Assembly (NCBI GenBank): GCA_965200355.1
Contig: OZ241351.1
Location: forward strand, 2,976,001-3,040,000
DNA length: 64,000 nt
Direction: 5' to 3'
Source: Bin18 sp965200355
GTDB taxonomy: Bacteria; Desulfobacterota; Binatia; Bin18
Shown: piece after piece, positions 1 to 8,359 of the stretch
Layout of the letters: each line of letters starts with the position of its first letter
Numbering within the stretch: the first letter of the stretch is position 1
Program-made: the position numbers and the translations under genes
Notes under the pieces: generated by a model
Database searches by the model: none
What the model was told of the DNA's origin: nothing
Seen by the model: only the letters and a program-made list of their open reading frames with translations

Positions 1-1
1 A

Positions 2-532
2 ACCCGCAGCGTTGAAGTCCGGCGAATTGCGCACAAGCTGCTGGCTGGCTCGCACCGGCGTTTGCTGGGCCGATTTAACCTGGAAATGCGGCATGTTGTG
101 AGTAAAATCCTGCCGAAGCTCACCGAGGGACGCTACGAGACCATGCAAATCGATAATGACCTCAACGTCCGGGTCTGGTCGAGTGAGAAGGGCAATTTTG
201 TTGATCTGAACGAAATTTCAGGCGGAGCCTATAACCAAGTCATGCTGGCCATCCGCCTCGCCCTGTCGCAAGCCTTGATTACTTCCTCGGGATGTGGCGT
301 CGAGTGTCTTATCCTCGATGAACCGTTCGCCTTTTTTGACGCTCAGCGCACCCAAAAGACGCTGGCCATTTTGCCCCAGGTTAGCCCTGAAATCGAACAG
401 ATGTGGATTATTGCCCAGCAGTTTGATGACAGCAGCCCCTTAGCCCTGCACCTGCATTGCTCACGCGACTCGGCGGTGTTAAGCGCCCCAGTGGGCGAGT
501 ATGAGGCGCTGGAAGAGGGGGAGCGGCCCTAA
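2..532 (+). CDS. SbcC/Rad50/SMC-like ATPase, C-terminal part (5' truncated by window)
   Basis: The frame is open from the first bases, so only about 176 C-terminal residues are present and the start lies outside the window. The visible part is the C-terminal half of an ABC-type ATPase head: signature motif EISGG, then Walker B CLILDEP followed by the D-loop FFDAQR. This arrangement is typical of Rad50/SbcC/RecF-type DNA repair ATPases, whose N- and C-terminal lobes join over a long coiled coil. The residues before the signature are helical and charged, as expected where the coiled coil re-enters the head. Which subfamily it belongs to cannot be decided from this fragment. A TTG at 62 could be mistaken for the start, but coding clearly continues upstream. 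Confidence 0.75.
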   Translation, partial: TRSVEVRRIAHKLLAGSHRRLLGRFNLEMRHVVSKILPKLTEGRYETMQIDNDLNVRVWSSEKGNFVDLNEISGGAYNQVMLAIRLALSQALITSSGCGVECLILDEPFAFFDAQRTQKTLAILPQVSPEIEQMWIIAQQFDDSSPLALHLHCSRDSAVLSAPVGEYEALEEGERP

Positions 533-574
533 GGACCTCAGGACAAGTGTTCATAACGCAGGCAAGGAGGTGGT

Positions 575-1726
575 ATGGATTTCGCCCTCACCAAAGAACA
601 AGAAGCATTTCGTGCAGAAATCCGGGAGTTCCTGTCGAGCGAGGTGCCGGCTGAGGCTCGGGTCGAGGACGGCTGGATTAGCGGCTACTCGCGCGAATTT
701 TCTCAGAAACTTGGCCAGCAAGGCTGGATCGGCCTGACGTGGCCCAAGCAATATGGCGGGCAAGAAAAGTCGTATCTTGACCGCTTGATCCTCACCGAAG
801 AACTGCTCCGCGCCGGCGCGCCGGTTGCGGCACACTGGTTAGGGGACCGGCAAGTTGGGCCAGCCCTGCTGGCGTATGGCAGCGAGGAGCAAAAACAAGA
901 CATACTCCCGCAAGTCTGTGCGGGCGAGATCGTCTTTTGTCTGGGCATGAGTGAACCTGGTTCCGGCTCTGACTTAGCTTCGCTCCAGACCCGGGCCGCT
1001 GAGGACGGCGATCACTATACCTTGAGCGGCCAAAAAATTTGGACCAGCTTCGCCCATGTTGCAGACTATGCGTATCTGGTCGCGCGCACCGACCCGGATG
1101 CCCCCAAGCATAGGGGGATCAGTGAATTCCTGGTGGCTATGGACACCCCAGGTATCGAGGTGCGGCCCCTCATTGATGCCACTGGTGAACATCATTTTAA
1201 TGAGGTCTTTTTCGACAGTGTTGAGGTGCCGAAAAACCGGCTGATTGGTGAGAAAAATCGAGGCTGGTACCAGATTGCCTCTCAGCTTGACTATGAACGT
1301 AGCGGCATTGAGCGGCTGCTGAGTAATTATCCTCTTTTTCAGGACGCTGTTCAGTATGCCAAGGAACAGGGGCTGACCAAAGACCCGCTTGTCCGCGACA
1401 CGCTGGCGCGGCTTCAGATTGAACTCGATTTAGGCCGCTCCATGGTCTACAAAGTCGCCTGGTATCTGACACAGAAAATTGTACCGAACTACGAAGCCGC
1501 TATGGCCAAGTGTTTTTGCACTGAAATAGAACAGCGTATTGCTAAGGTGGTGAGTGAACTGCTCGGTGATTACGCGGTCCTACTGCCAGGCTCAGCCCAT
1601 GCTCGCCTCGCCGGCCGTGCGGCCCGAGAATATCTCTATGCTCCGGCCTACACGATCCAAGGCGGGACGAGTAATATCCTACGCAATATCATTGCGGTCC
1701 GCGGCCTTGGTTTGCAGCCAGGCTAG
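575..1726 (+). CDS. Acyl-CoA dehydrogenase family protein
   Basis: 383 residues, the usual length for a single-domain acyl-CoA dehydrogenase, a soluble FAD flavoenzyme that desaturates an acyl-CoA at the alpha-beta bond and passes electrons to ETF. The N-terminal helical domain starts MDFALTKEQEAFRAEIREFL. The flavin/substrate motif GMSEPGSGSDL lies near residue 130, and the C-terminal helix ends in QGGTSNILRNIIAVRGLGL, the segment that packs on FAD. The start is fixed by AAGGAGG about 6 bases before the ATG. It precedes an SDR and an LLM-family monooxygenase on the same strand, suggesting a catabolic set. The substrate cannot be read from sequence. Confidence 0.92.
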   Translation: MDFALTKEQEAFRAEIREFLSSEVPAEARVEDGWISGYSREFSQKLGQQGWIGLTWPKQYGGQEKSYLDRLILTEELLRAGAPVAAHWLGDRQVGPALLAYGSEEQKQDILPQVCAGEIVFCLGMSEPGSGSDLASLQTRAAEDGDHYTLSGQKIWTSFAHVADYAYLVARTDPDAPKHRGISEFLVAMDTPGIEVRPLIDATGEHHFNEVFFDSVEVPKNRLIGEKNRGWYQIASQLDYERSGIERLLSNYPLFQDAVQYAKEQGLTKDPLVRDTLARLQIELDLGRSMVYKVAWYLTQKIVPNYEAAMAKCFCTEIEQRIAKVVSELLGDYAVLLPGSAHARLAGRAAREYLYAPAYTIQGGTSNILRNIIAVRGLGLQPG

Positions 1727-1831
1727 GCCGTGTGACAAGGGCTAGTCGTGCGATCTGGATGCCAGCGGGGTCGTAAGGCCACACGCCTGTTCCCGTAGTT
1801 CTCTCCAGGATGAAGTCAGGGGGATAACGCT

Positions 1832-2584
1832 GTGCTGCTCGAAAATAAAGTTGCGCTTATTACGGGGTCCGTGCGCGGGACCGGCGCCGGCATTGCCCGT
1901 GTCTTCGCCGGTGCAGGGGCCCAGGTGGTTCTTAACCAAGTCAAAGAGGAAGGCCAGCCTCAACAGGTGCGTGAAGAGATTGCGTCAGCCGGTGGGCAAG
2001 CCTTGTTTGTCAAGGCCGACATTACCGATGCCGCCCAAGTTGCTGATATGGTGCGCCAGACCGAAGCGCGGTTTGGCAAAATTGATATCCTCGTGAACAA
2101 TTATGCGGGCAGTATTCCGCGCAAGCTGTTTCTGGACACCACCTGGGCGGACTGGCAATATCAACTCGATACAACGCTCAAAGCCGCCTTTTTGTGTGCA
2201 CAAGCGGTTATACCTGGAATGAAAATGCGCGGGTGGGGGCGGATCATCAGCATCAATACGATTGGTATTCATCAGCCCAGCCGGCACTACCATGCGTATA
2301 TTGCGGCAAAAACAGCCATGTTGGGCTTCTCGCGGAATCTGGCGGTTGAATGTGGTCCGTATAATATCACCGTCAATATCGTCTCTCCCGGCTTGACTCT
2401 CACTCAGGAAGTCAAAAATATGCTGACCCAGCAGGCTCAGGAAAAACATGAGAGTCAGGTGCCTCTGCGCAGAACAGGAACGGTCGAGGATACCGCAAAC
2501 GCGGCGCTGTTTTTTGCGTCCGAGTTGAGCAGCTTTGTCACCGGCCACTATATGCTGGTGTGTGGTGGGCAGGTGTTGGAATAG
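1832..2584 (+). CDS. Short-chain dehydrogenase/reductase (SDR), unusual catalytic site
   Basis: 250 residues, classical SDR length, beginning with GTG. The N-terminal nucleotide-binding motif is TGSVRGTGAGI. The usual NNAG motif is NNYAG, with one residue inserted. The catalytic region contains Y-x-x-x-K (YIAAK), but the residue 13 positions before the tyrosine, normally the catalytic serine, is threonine (within SINTIG). The PG motif after strand beta-6 (VSPGLT) is intact. It probably oxidises or reduces a hydroxyl/keto group with NAD(P)H; the altered serine may change or weaken activity. It lies between acyl-CoA dehydrogenase and LLM monooxygenase genes on the same strand. Confidence 0.85.
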   Translation: MLLENKVALITGSVRGTGAGIARVFAGAGAQVVLNQVKEEGQPQQVREEIASAGGQALFVKADITDAAQVADMVRQTEARFGKIDILVNNYAGSIPRKLFLDTTWADWQYQLDTTLKAAFLCAQAVIPGMKMRGWGRIISINTIGIHQPSRHYHAYIAAKTAMLGFSRNLAVECGPYNITVNIVSPGLTLTQEVKNMLTQQAQEKHESQVPLRRTGTVEDTANAALFFASELSSFVTGHYMLVCGGQVLE

Positions 2585-2653
2585 GCTGCAAGATCGTGCA
2601 TTGGCGAGATGTGAGACTGATAATGTTTCTTGTGTCAAACTTGAGGAGGGGAT

Positions 2654-3667
2654 ATGCAGCGATATGGAATCGCTCTTTTTACGCCGACGCTCCACGACAT
2701 GCTGGAAATCGCCCAACGGGCTGATGAGGCCGGCTTTGATTCTCTGTGGAACGGAGAGTTTTTTAATCGCAATGGCCTTGTCACCCTAGCCGCGGTTGCG
2801 ACCTGTACTCAGCACGCCAAAATTGCGACCGGTATCGCCTATGCGTATATGCGGAACCCGGTGCTGAATGCGACCGGGGCCATGGATATTGACGAACTCT
2901 CGAACGGCCGTCTGATTCTTGGTTTGGGGAGCGGGACCCGTTCCATGAATGAAATATGGTACGGGGAGAAGTTTGAACCGCGCTCTGCACGAAAAATGAA
3001 GGAGTGTGTCGCGCTGCTCAGGAAAATATGGGCCTCGCACGCCGGCGGGGGGATGACGTTTGCGGGTGATTATTACCGGCTGAACATCCCGGCGTATGTG
3101 CGTCCCTATATCGTCCGCGACCGTATTCCTCTCTATCTGGCTGCGGTCCAAAAGGGCATGGTGCGGACAACGGGTGAGATTGCGGATGGCTTAGTCGGCC
3201 ATCCGCTCTACAGCCGCAAGTATATCACCGAATTCATTCGGCCAAATATAGAGGGCGGAGCGAAGCGGGCAGGGCGCAGGCCCAAAGACCTTGATATGAC
3301 AACGCTGCTGATCACGGCGATTAGTCATGATCGCGAGCAAGCCATCCGCGACGCAAAAAATCAGATCGCCTTTTATGCCTCGGTGAAATCCTATGAGGGT
3401 ATTCTGAACCTGCACGGCTGGGAAGCGCAAAAGCTTGCCATATGGGAACACTTCAGAACCTTTAACCTGCCGAAAATGGCGGCGGCGGTGACCGATGATA
3501 TGGTCGAACAAATCGCGATTGCTGGGACACCTGAAGAATGTCGCGAGCAGATTGAGAAATGGAAAGACGTCGTGGACTTGCCGATTCTGTATACACCCAC
3601 GGCTGGGGTCAAGGCCGACCGCGTACGGGAGAATCACCGGCTCATTGTTGAGACCTTTGGTCAGTAA
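2654..3667 (+). CDS. Luciferase-like monooxygenase (LLM) family, probably F420- or FMN-dependent
   Basis: 337 residues with the TIM-barrel features of the LLM superfamily: N-terminal RYGIALFTPTLHDMLEIA, then EADEAGFDSLWNGE-type flavin-site sequence, GTRS and a conserved C-terminal segment with GTPEECREQI, typical of F420-dependent LLM proteins. Such enzymes use reduced F420 or FMN to oxidise small organic molecules or act as reductases. The ATG at 2654 follows GAGGAGGGGAT, a strong ribosome-binding site. It is the last gene of a possible acyl-CoA dehydrogenase-SDR-LLM run. Cofactor and substrate are family inference only. Confidence 0.85.
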   Translation: MQRYGIALFTPTLHDMLEIAQRADEAGFDSLWNGEFFNRNGLVTLAAVATCTQHAKIATGIAYAYMRNPVLNATGAMDIDELSNGRLILGLGSGTRSMNEIWYGEKFEPRSARKMKECVALLRKIWASHAGGGMTFAGDYYRLNIPAYVRPYIVRDRIPLYLAAVQKGMVRTTGEIADGLVGHPLYSRKYITEFIRPNIEGGAKRAGRRPKDLDMTTLLITAISHDREQAIRDAKNQIAFYASVKSYEGILNLHGWEAQKLAIWEHFRTFNLPKMAAAVTDDMVEQIAIAGTPEECREQIEKWKDVVDLPILYTPTAGVKADRVRENHRLIVETFGQ

Positions 3668-3720
3668 CTCACGACAAAAGCGGGCCGGACCGAAAGAGGG
3701 ATGGCTGGGGCTGAGGAAAA

Positions 3721-3855
3721 ATGTTTCGTGTGAAACAGCTCAGGGAGTGGATGAAAGAATCCATGCTTTCAAGCATTTTCTCTGAAGTAGAGAATATACT
3801 CAGGTGGAACCCCATTTTTTGGTATGCTGTCAATGAAGGAAAACGATCAGGGTGA
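3721..3855 (+). CDS. Possible 44-residue leader peptide overlapping murI start
   Basis: An ATG at 3721 preceded by TGAGGAAAA opens a frame of 44 codons whose TGA overlaps the GTG start of murI (GTGA). The peptide begins MFRVKQLREWMKESM, is amphipathic and rich in Trp, Phe and Glu, and has no recognisable domain. The overlap would couple its translation to murI. It could equally be a chance frame within the murI 5' leader, since the region also contains the short inverted repeat TGTTTC-GTGT-GAAACA over its first codons. I do not recognise the sequence. Confidence 0.35.
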   Translation: MFRVKQLREWMKESMLSSIFSEVENILRWNPIFWYAVNEGKRSG

Positions 3856-4661
3856 ATGGTGTGAGTGGAGAGGCGGCCATCGGAATTTTCGACTCTGGTA
3901 TAGGCGGGCTGACGGTCTATCAACAAATTGCGAGACTCTTGCCGGCCGAAAATCTGATATATCTCGGAGATACGGCGCGCTGCCCGTATGGAACAAAATC
4001 GCACGATGTTGTGACGCGCTATGCGTGTGAGAATAGTGACTTTCTGGCTGAACGCAATATCAAGATGCTGGTGGTGGCGTGTAATACGGTCTCGGCAGTG
4101 GCGCTCCTCGCTTTACAAGAACGCTACTCCATACCCGTTATCGGGGTGATACAGCCCGGGGCTTCAGCAGCCGTTCAGTCCAGTCAAAACGGAAAAATAG
4201 GCGTGATAGGGACTGAGGCAACCATAGCCAGTGGCGCATATACCCAAGCGTTGCGTGGCCTAGATTCCTCCCTTGAGATTTATACCCGCGCGTGTCCGTT
4301 GCTTGTGCCCTTAGTGGAGGAAGGCTGGGTAGAGAACGCGGTGGCTCGCTCGACGGTAGCCCTGTATCTCAGGAGTCTCAAACAGAGTGGGATAGATACC
4401 TTGATTTTAGGCTGCACGCATTACCCGCTGTTAAAAAAGACGATTGCGGCGTATCTCGGAGACCAGGTCGCTCTCATTGATTCGGCTGAGGAAACCGCCA
4501 GGGTCGTGAGCGCAACCTTAGCCCACCACCGCACCCAGTCGAATGGACCCGGGCAGGGCAGCTTTTTCGTCACAGACAGCCCGGATCAATTCATTAAAGT
4601 TGGCGCTCGCTTTCTCGGAGACGTAGTTGAATCAGCAGTGCGTCTAGAACGTGAAAGGTAA
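3852..4661 (+). CDS. murI: Glutamate racemase
   Basis: Converts L- to D-glutamate for peptidoglycan; cytoplasmic and cofactor independent. The 269-residue protein has the family features in order: GIFDSGIGGLTV near the N-terminus with the conserved aspartate and serine, the YLGDTARCPYG substrate loop, the first catalytic cysteine in VACNT, and the second in GCTHYPLL. GTG at 3852 is taken as the start, with GAAGGA about ten bases upstream and a possible coupled leader peptide ending at the same place; a second GTG at 3861 is an alternative. Its stop lies 7 bases before the preferred secA start, so the two are probably co-transcribed. Confidence 0.95.
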   Translation: MNGVSGEAAIGIFDSGIGGLTVYQQIARLLPAENLIYLGDTARCPYGTKSHDVVTRYACENSDFLAERNIKMLVVACNTVSAVALLALQERYSIPVIGVIQPGASAAVQSSQNGKIGVIGTEATIASGAYTQALRGLDSSLEIYTRACPLLVPLVEEGWVENAVARSTVALYLRSLKQSGIDTLILGCTHYPLLKKTIAAYLGDQVALIDSAEETARVVSATLAHHRTQSNGPGQGSFFVTDSPDQFIKVGARFLGDVVESAVRLERER

Positions 4662-4668
4662 GACGATC

Positions 4669-7600
4669 ATGTTAGCACGTTTGGTACAGAAGATTTTTGG
4701 CAGCAAAAACGAACGCGAACTCAAGCGAATGCGCTCAGTGGTGGAAGAGATTGGCCAGCTTGAACCTGAGCTGCAAGCGCTCAGCCTGGAAGAACTCCGA
4801 GCAAAAACGGATGTCTTCCGCGACCGGATCCAAGCGGCCACCGCGGCGACGCGCGCGCAACTGGATGAGATTGCCCAGCAGGCCGCCGAGCTTGCTCCCG
4901 AGGGAGTGCCTGACGCAGAGACGCTGGAGAAGCTGGACTACTTCCAGGAAGAACGCACGACCCTGGAGAAAGAACTCCAGGCGGCTGAAGCCGATATCCT
5001 TGACGCGCTGCTGCCGGCGGCCTATGCGACGGTCCGCGAAGTCTCGCGTCGGGTCACTGGTATGCGGCATTTTGACAGCCAGCTACTTGGGGGGATTGTC
5101 CTCCACCAAGGACGTATCGCGGAGATGAAAACGGGTGAGGGCAAAACGCTGGTGGCAACCCTGCCGCTCTATCTGAACGCCCTGCTCGGGCGCGGCTCGC
5201 ATCTGGTCACGGTCAACGACTATCTCGCCCGCCGCGACGTGCAGTGGATGGGGCCTATCTATCATGCCCTGGGACTGTCCATTGCCTCTATCGTGCACGA
5301 CGCGAGTTTTCTCTTTGACCCGACCCATGTGGTCAAAGATTATCGCTATATGAATCTTCGTCCGGTCAGCCGCAAAGAGGCCTATGCGGCCGATATCACC
5401 TATGGAACGAATAACGAATACGGCTTCGACTATCTCCGCGATAACATGAAGTTCAATCTCGAAGATTATGTCCAGCGCGAGTTGCACTTTTCCATTGTTG
5501 ATGAAGTGGATAACATTTTGATCGACGAAGCCCGGACGCCGCTGATTATTTCCGGTCCGGCGGAAGAATCCACTCAGAAATACTACTCTCTGAATCGAGT
5601 CATTCCGCGTCTTCAGCGTGAGGTCGATTACGCCATTGACGAAAAACTCAGAACCGCCACGCTCACGGAAGAGGGGGTGGCGAAAGTTGAACGTATTCTC
5701 GGCGTGCGGAACCTGTACAACCCGTCTGAAATCGGGACCTTGCACCATGTCAACCAAGCGCTGAAAGCCCACGCTATTTTCAAGCGCGATGTTGACTATG
5801 TACTGAAGGATGGCGAAGTGGTCATCGTTGATGAATTTACCGGCCGTCTTATGCCCGGCCGACGCTGGTCGGACGGGCTGCACCAAGCCGTCGAAGCCAA
5901 GGAGGGGGTAAGAATTCGTGAGGAAAATCAAACCCTTGCGAGCATTACAATCCAGAATTACTTTCGCATGTACGGCAAACTGGGCGGCATGACCGGAACC
6001 GCGGATACCGAAGCGGTTGAATTCAAGAAAATCTACGACCTTGATGTGGTGGTTATTCCCCCCAACCGTCCGATGGTCCGGGCGGACCATCCCGACGTGG
6101 TATACAAGACCCAAGGTGAGAAATTCGAGGCCGTGATTGCCGATATCCTCGACTGCCACCAACGGGGACAGCCGGTGTTAGTGGGCACGATTTCAGTAGA
6201 AAAGTCCGAACATCTGGGCCGACTCCTCAAGCGAAAAAAGGTCAAGCATAATGTGCTGAATGCCGTCAACCATGAGGCCGAGGCAAACATTATTGCCCAG
6301 GCCGGCCGTCTCGGTGCCGTCACTATTGCCACGAATATGGCTGGCCGGGGGACCGATATTTTGCTGGGCGGCAGCCCGGAATTCCTGGCCCGTTCTGAGA
6401 TTGAAAAAAAATGGGTCAATAAGGCGAGTACCGCTCGGACCAAGAAGGGCGCAAAAACAGCCCGCACAACAGAAAAGAGCTACGAAGACCGGCTGGAAGA
6501 AATCCGGGCGGAGTATAACGCGGCGATTGCCCAGGCCCAGGAACAATACGAGCCGCATTGGACGCCTTTTGAGGGAGAGCGGAATGCGGCCTTGAAACGC
6601 ATGACAGAGACCTACCGTCCCTACCTCCACGCCACGCTGCAAAAAGCCCGGGCAGACTATGGCGAGGCGGCGCAGCGGATTGAGGCGACCCCTGGCTCGC
6701 TTTCAGCGGCACATTTGGAGACGTATAGCCAAGCACGAGAAGCCTATGAGTCTGCATTGTCCGAATATGACAAAGTGGTCGGACCGGCGCTGAATGAGGA
6801 GCGCCACCAGGAATATGAAGCGACACGGGCTGATTTCATTGCGGTATTGACTGAAGAGGGAACAAGGGCCGGCGCAGGGTCTGAGCGCCTGAGCCTGACA
6901 CGCGGCCGTTACGAACGCTGGCTAGAAGACTACTGTCAGTCTCTTATCCAGATGGCCGGCATCGCCTTGAGTGAAAACGGCCTCGTCCAAGAGGGCTATG
7001 AGGCCGCGCGCCGGGCGTATGAAGAAAATCAACACGCCTACCAGGATGCTGACCAACGCTACGAAGAAGCGCGGAAACCATACGAAGCCGCGGTCGCTGA
7101 AGCAGAGCGCGTCTACGAACAGCAGCGCAAGGAGCACGTGCAGGTCATAGAAGAAGTCCGAGAACAACTGGAGAAAGCCCCTGATGTGTATAGCCAGGAT
7201 TTCAAGGTAATCCTTGAGAAGTACGAGCAAACGTGCCGCGAGGAGCGAGACAAGGTGGTCGCCGCGGGTGGAGTCCATATTCTGGGGACAGAGCGTCACG
7301 AGTCACGGCGGATTGATAACCAACTGCGCGGACGCGCAGGCCGTCAGGGGGACCCTGGCTCATCCAGATTTTTTCTCTCGCTCGAAGATGACCTGCTGCG
7401 TATTTTTGGCGCAGAGCGCGTACAAAAAATCATGGACCGGCTGGGCATGGAAGAGGGCGAGCCTATAGAAGCCGGGCTCGTGACCCGGGCGATTGAAAAC
7501 GCCCAAGGGCGCGTAGAGGGCCATAACTTTGATATCCGTAAACATCTGCTGGAATATGATGATGTGATCAACAAGCAGCGCGAGGTCATCTATGAGCAGC

Positions 7601-8349
7601 GCCGCGGATTCCTGGCCGGTGAGAACCTGAAAGGCCAAGTATTAGAAATTGTTGAAGAGCTGGCGCTCGAGCTCGTGCTGAACTATGCGGATAAAGGCAT
7701 CGACCCGGCGGAGTGGGATTGGAAAGGGCTGGACGACTCCGTGTTCCGTCAATTCACGATGCGTCTGAGCCTGAGTGAGGAACAGCAAGCAACACTGACG
7801 ACGGAAGACCTCCAGGACCTCGTGCGAGACAGGGTGCTCCAACACTATAATGAGCGAGAACAGGCTTTTACGCCGCCGGTGATGCGCTATCTCGAAAAGG
7901 TGATTATGCTGCAAACCATGGACAGCTTGTGGAAAGATCACCTGTTTGGCATGGATCACCTCAAAGAAGGGATTGGGCTGCGCGGTTACGGTCAGAAAAA
8001 TCCTCTGCAAGAGTATAAAAAAGAGGCGTTTAGTCTGTTTGACGATCTTTCCCATCGGATGCAGGAAGATGTTATTGAAAAGCTCTATAGCGTCCAAGTG
8101 ACGCGCCAGGAAGATGTCCAGCGGATAGAGGAAGGGCAGGCCGCCCAACGGCCCATGCAGATGTTGCACAGCGGACAGGCGCCGCTCCAACCCGCCCAAC
8201 CGGCAGCCCAACCCGCACTCGGCAAACCGAACGACGGACAGCCGGTGGCAAGACCTGTCCAAGCCATACGGGATACGCCCAAGGTTGGTCGCAACGAACC
8301 CTGCCCGTGCGGCAGTGGCAAGAAATACAAAAAGTGTCACGGGGCATAG
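4669..8349 (+). CDS. secA: Protein translocase ATPase SecA with greatly expanded variable region
   Basis: Motor of the Sec pathway, driving preproteins through SecYEG at the inner membrane. 1226 residues against about 850-950 in most bacteria. I chose the ATG at 4669 (MLARLVQKIFGSKNERELKR), which matches the family N-terminus and follows AAAGGTAAG; an upstream GTG at 4651 adds six residues. Walker A is MKTGEGKT and the DEAD-box-like motif is VDEVDNILIDEART. The C-terminus has a Pro/Gln-rich linker and a zinc-binding SEC-C motif, CPCGSGKKYKKCHG. There are two enlargements: about 50 extra charged residues near positions 50-105, and almost 300 residues between GRGTDILLGGS (about 567) and GGVHILGTERHE (about 866), where E. 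coli has roughly 40. The latter is the variable region of NBD2 and is coiled-coil-like. All motor motifs around it are intact. Confidence 0.97.
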   Translation: MLARLVQKIFGSKNERELKRMRSVVEEIGQLEPELQALSLEELRAKTDVFRDRIQAATAATRAQLDEIAQQAAELAPEGVPDAETLEKLDYFQEERTTLEKELQAAEADILDALLPAAYATVREVSRRVTGMRHFDSQLLGGIVLHQGRIAEMKTGEGKTLVATLPLYLNALLGRGSHLVTVNDYLARRDVQWMGPIYHALGLSIASIVHDASFLFDPTHVVKDYRYMNLRPVSRKEAYAADITYGTNNEYGFDYLRDNMKFNLEDYVQRELHFSIVDEVDNILIDEARTPLIISGPAEESTQKYYSLNRVIPRLQREVDYAIDEKLRTATLTEEGVAKVERILGVRNLYNPSEIGTLHHVNQALKAHAIFKRDVDYVLKDGEVVIVDEFTGRLMPGRRWSDGLHQAVEAKEGVRIREENQTLASITIQNYFRMYGKLGGMTGTADTEAVEFKKIYDLDVVVIPPNRPMVRADHPDVVYKTQGEKFEAVIADILDCHQRGQPVLVGTISVEKSEHLGRLLKRKKVKHNVLNAVNHEAEANIIAQAGRLGAVTIATNMAGRGTDILLGGSPEFLARSEIEKKWVNKASTARTKKGAKTARTTEKSYEDRLEEIRAEYNAAIAQAQEQYEPHWTPFEGERNAALKRMTETYRPYLHATLQKARADYGEAAQRIEATPGSLSAAHLETYSQAREAYESALSEYDKVVGPALNEERHQEYEATRADFIAVLTEEGTRAGAGSERLSLTRGRYERWLEDYCQSLIQMAGIALSENGLVQEGYEAARRAYEENQHAYQDADQRYEEARKPYEAAVAEAERVYEQQRKEHVQVIEEVREQLEKAPDVYSQDFKVILEKYEQTCREERDKVVAAGGVHILGTERHESRRIDNQLRGRAGRQGDPGSSRFFLSLEDDLLRIFGAERVQKIMDRLGMEEGEPIEAGLVTRAIENAQGRVEGHNFDIRKHLLEYDDVINKQREVIYEQRRGFLAGENLKGQVLEIVEELALELVLNYADKGIDPAEWDWKGLDDSVFRQFTMRLSLSEEQQATLTTEDLQDLVRDRVLQHYNEREQAFTPPVMRYLEKVIMLQTMDSLWKDHLFGMDHLKEGIGLRGYGQKNPLQEYKKEAFSLFDDLSHRMQEDVIEKLYSVQVTRQEDVQRIEEGQAAQRPMQMLHSGQAPLQPAQPAAQPALGKPNDGQPVARPVQAIRDTPKVGRNEPCPCGSGKKYKKCHGA

Positions 8350-8359
8350 AAGTGTCACT

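Noticed and set aside
4651..4668. Upstream GTG start for secA
   Set aside because: MLARLVQKIFG at 4669 fits the family and its ribosome-binding site is well spaced.
5083..6162. 359-codon frame on the minus strand within secA
   Set aside because: It is antisense to highly conserved SecA motor motifs and has no family features; a shadow of codon bias.
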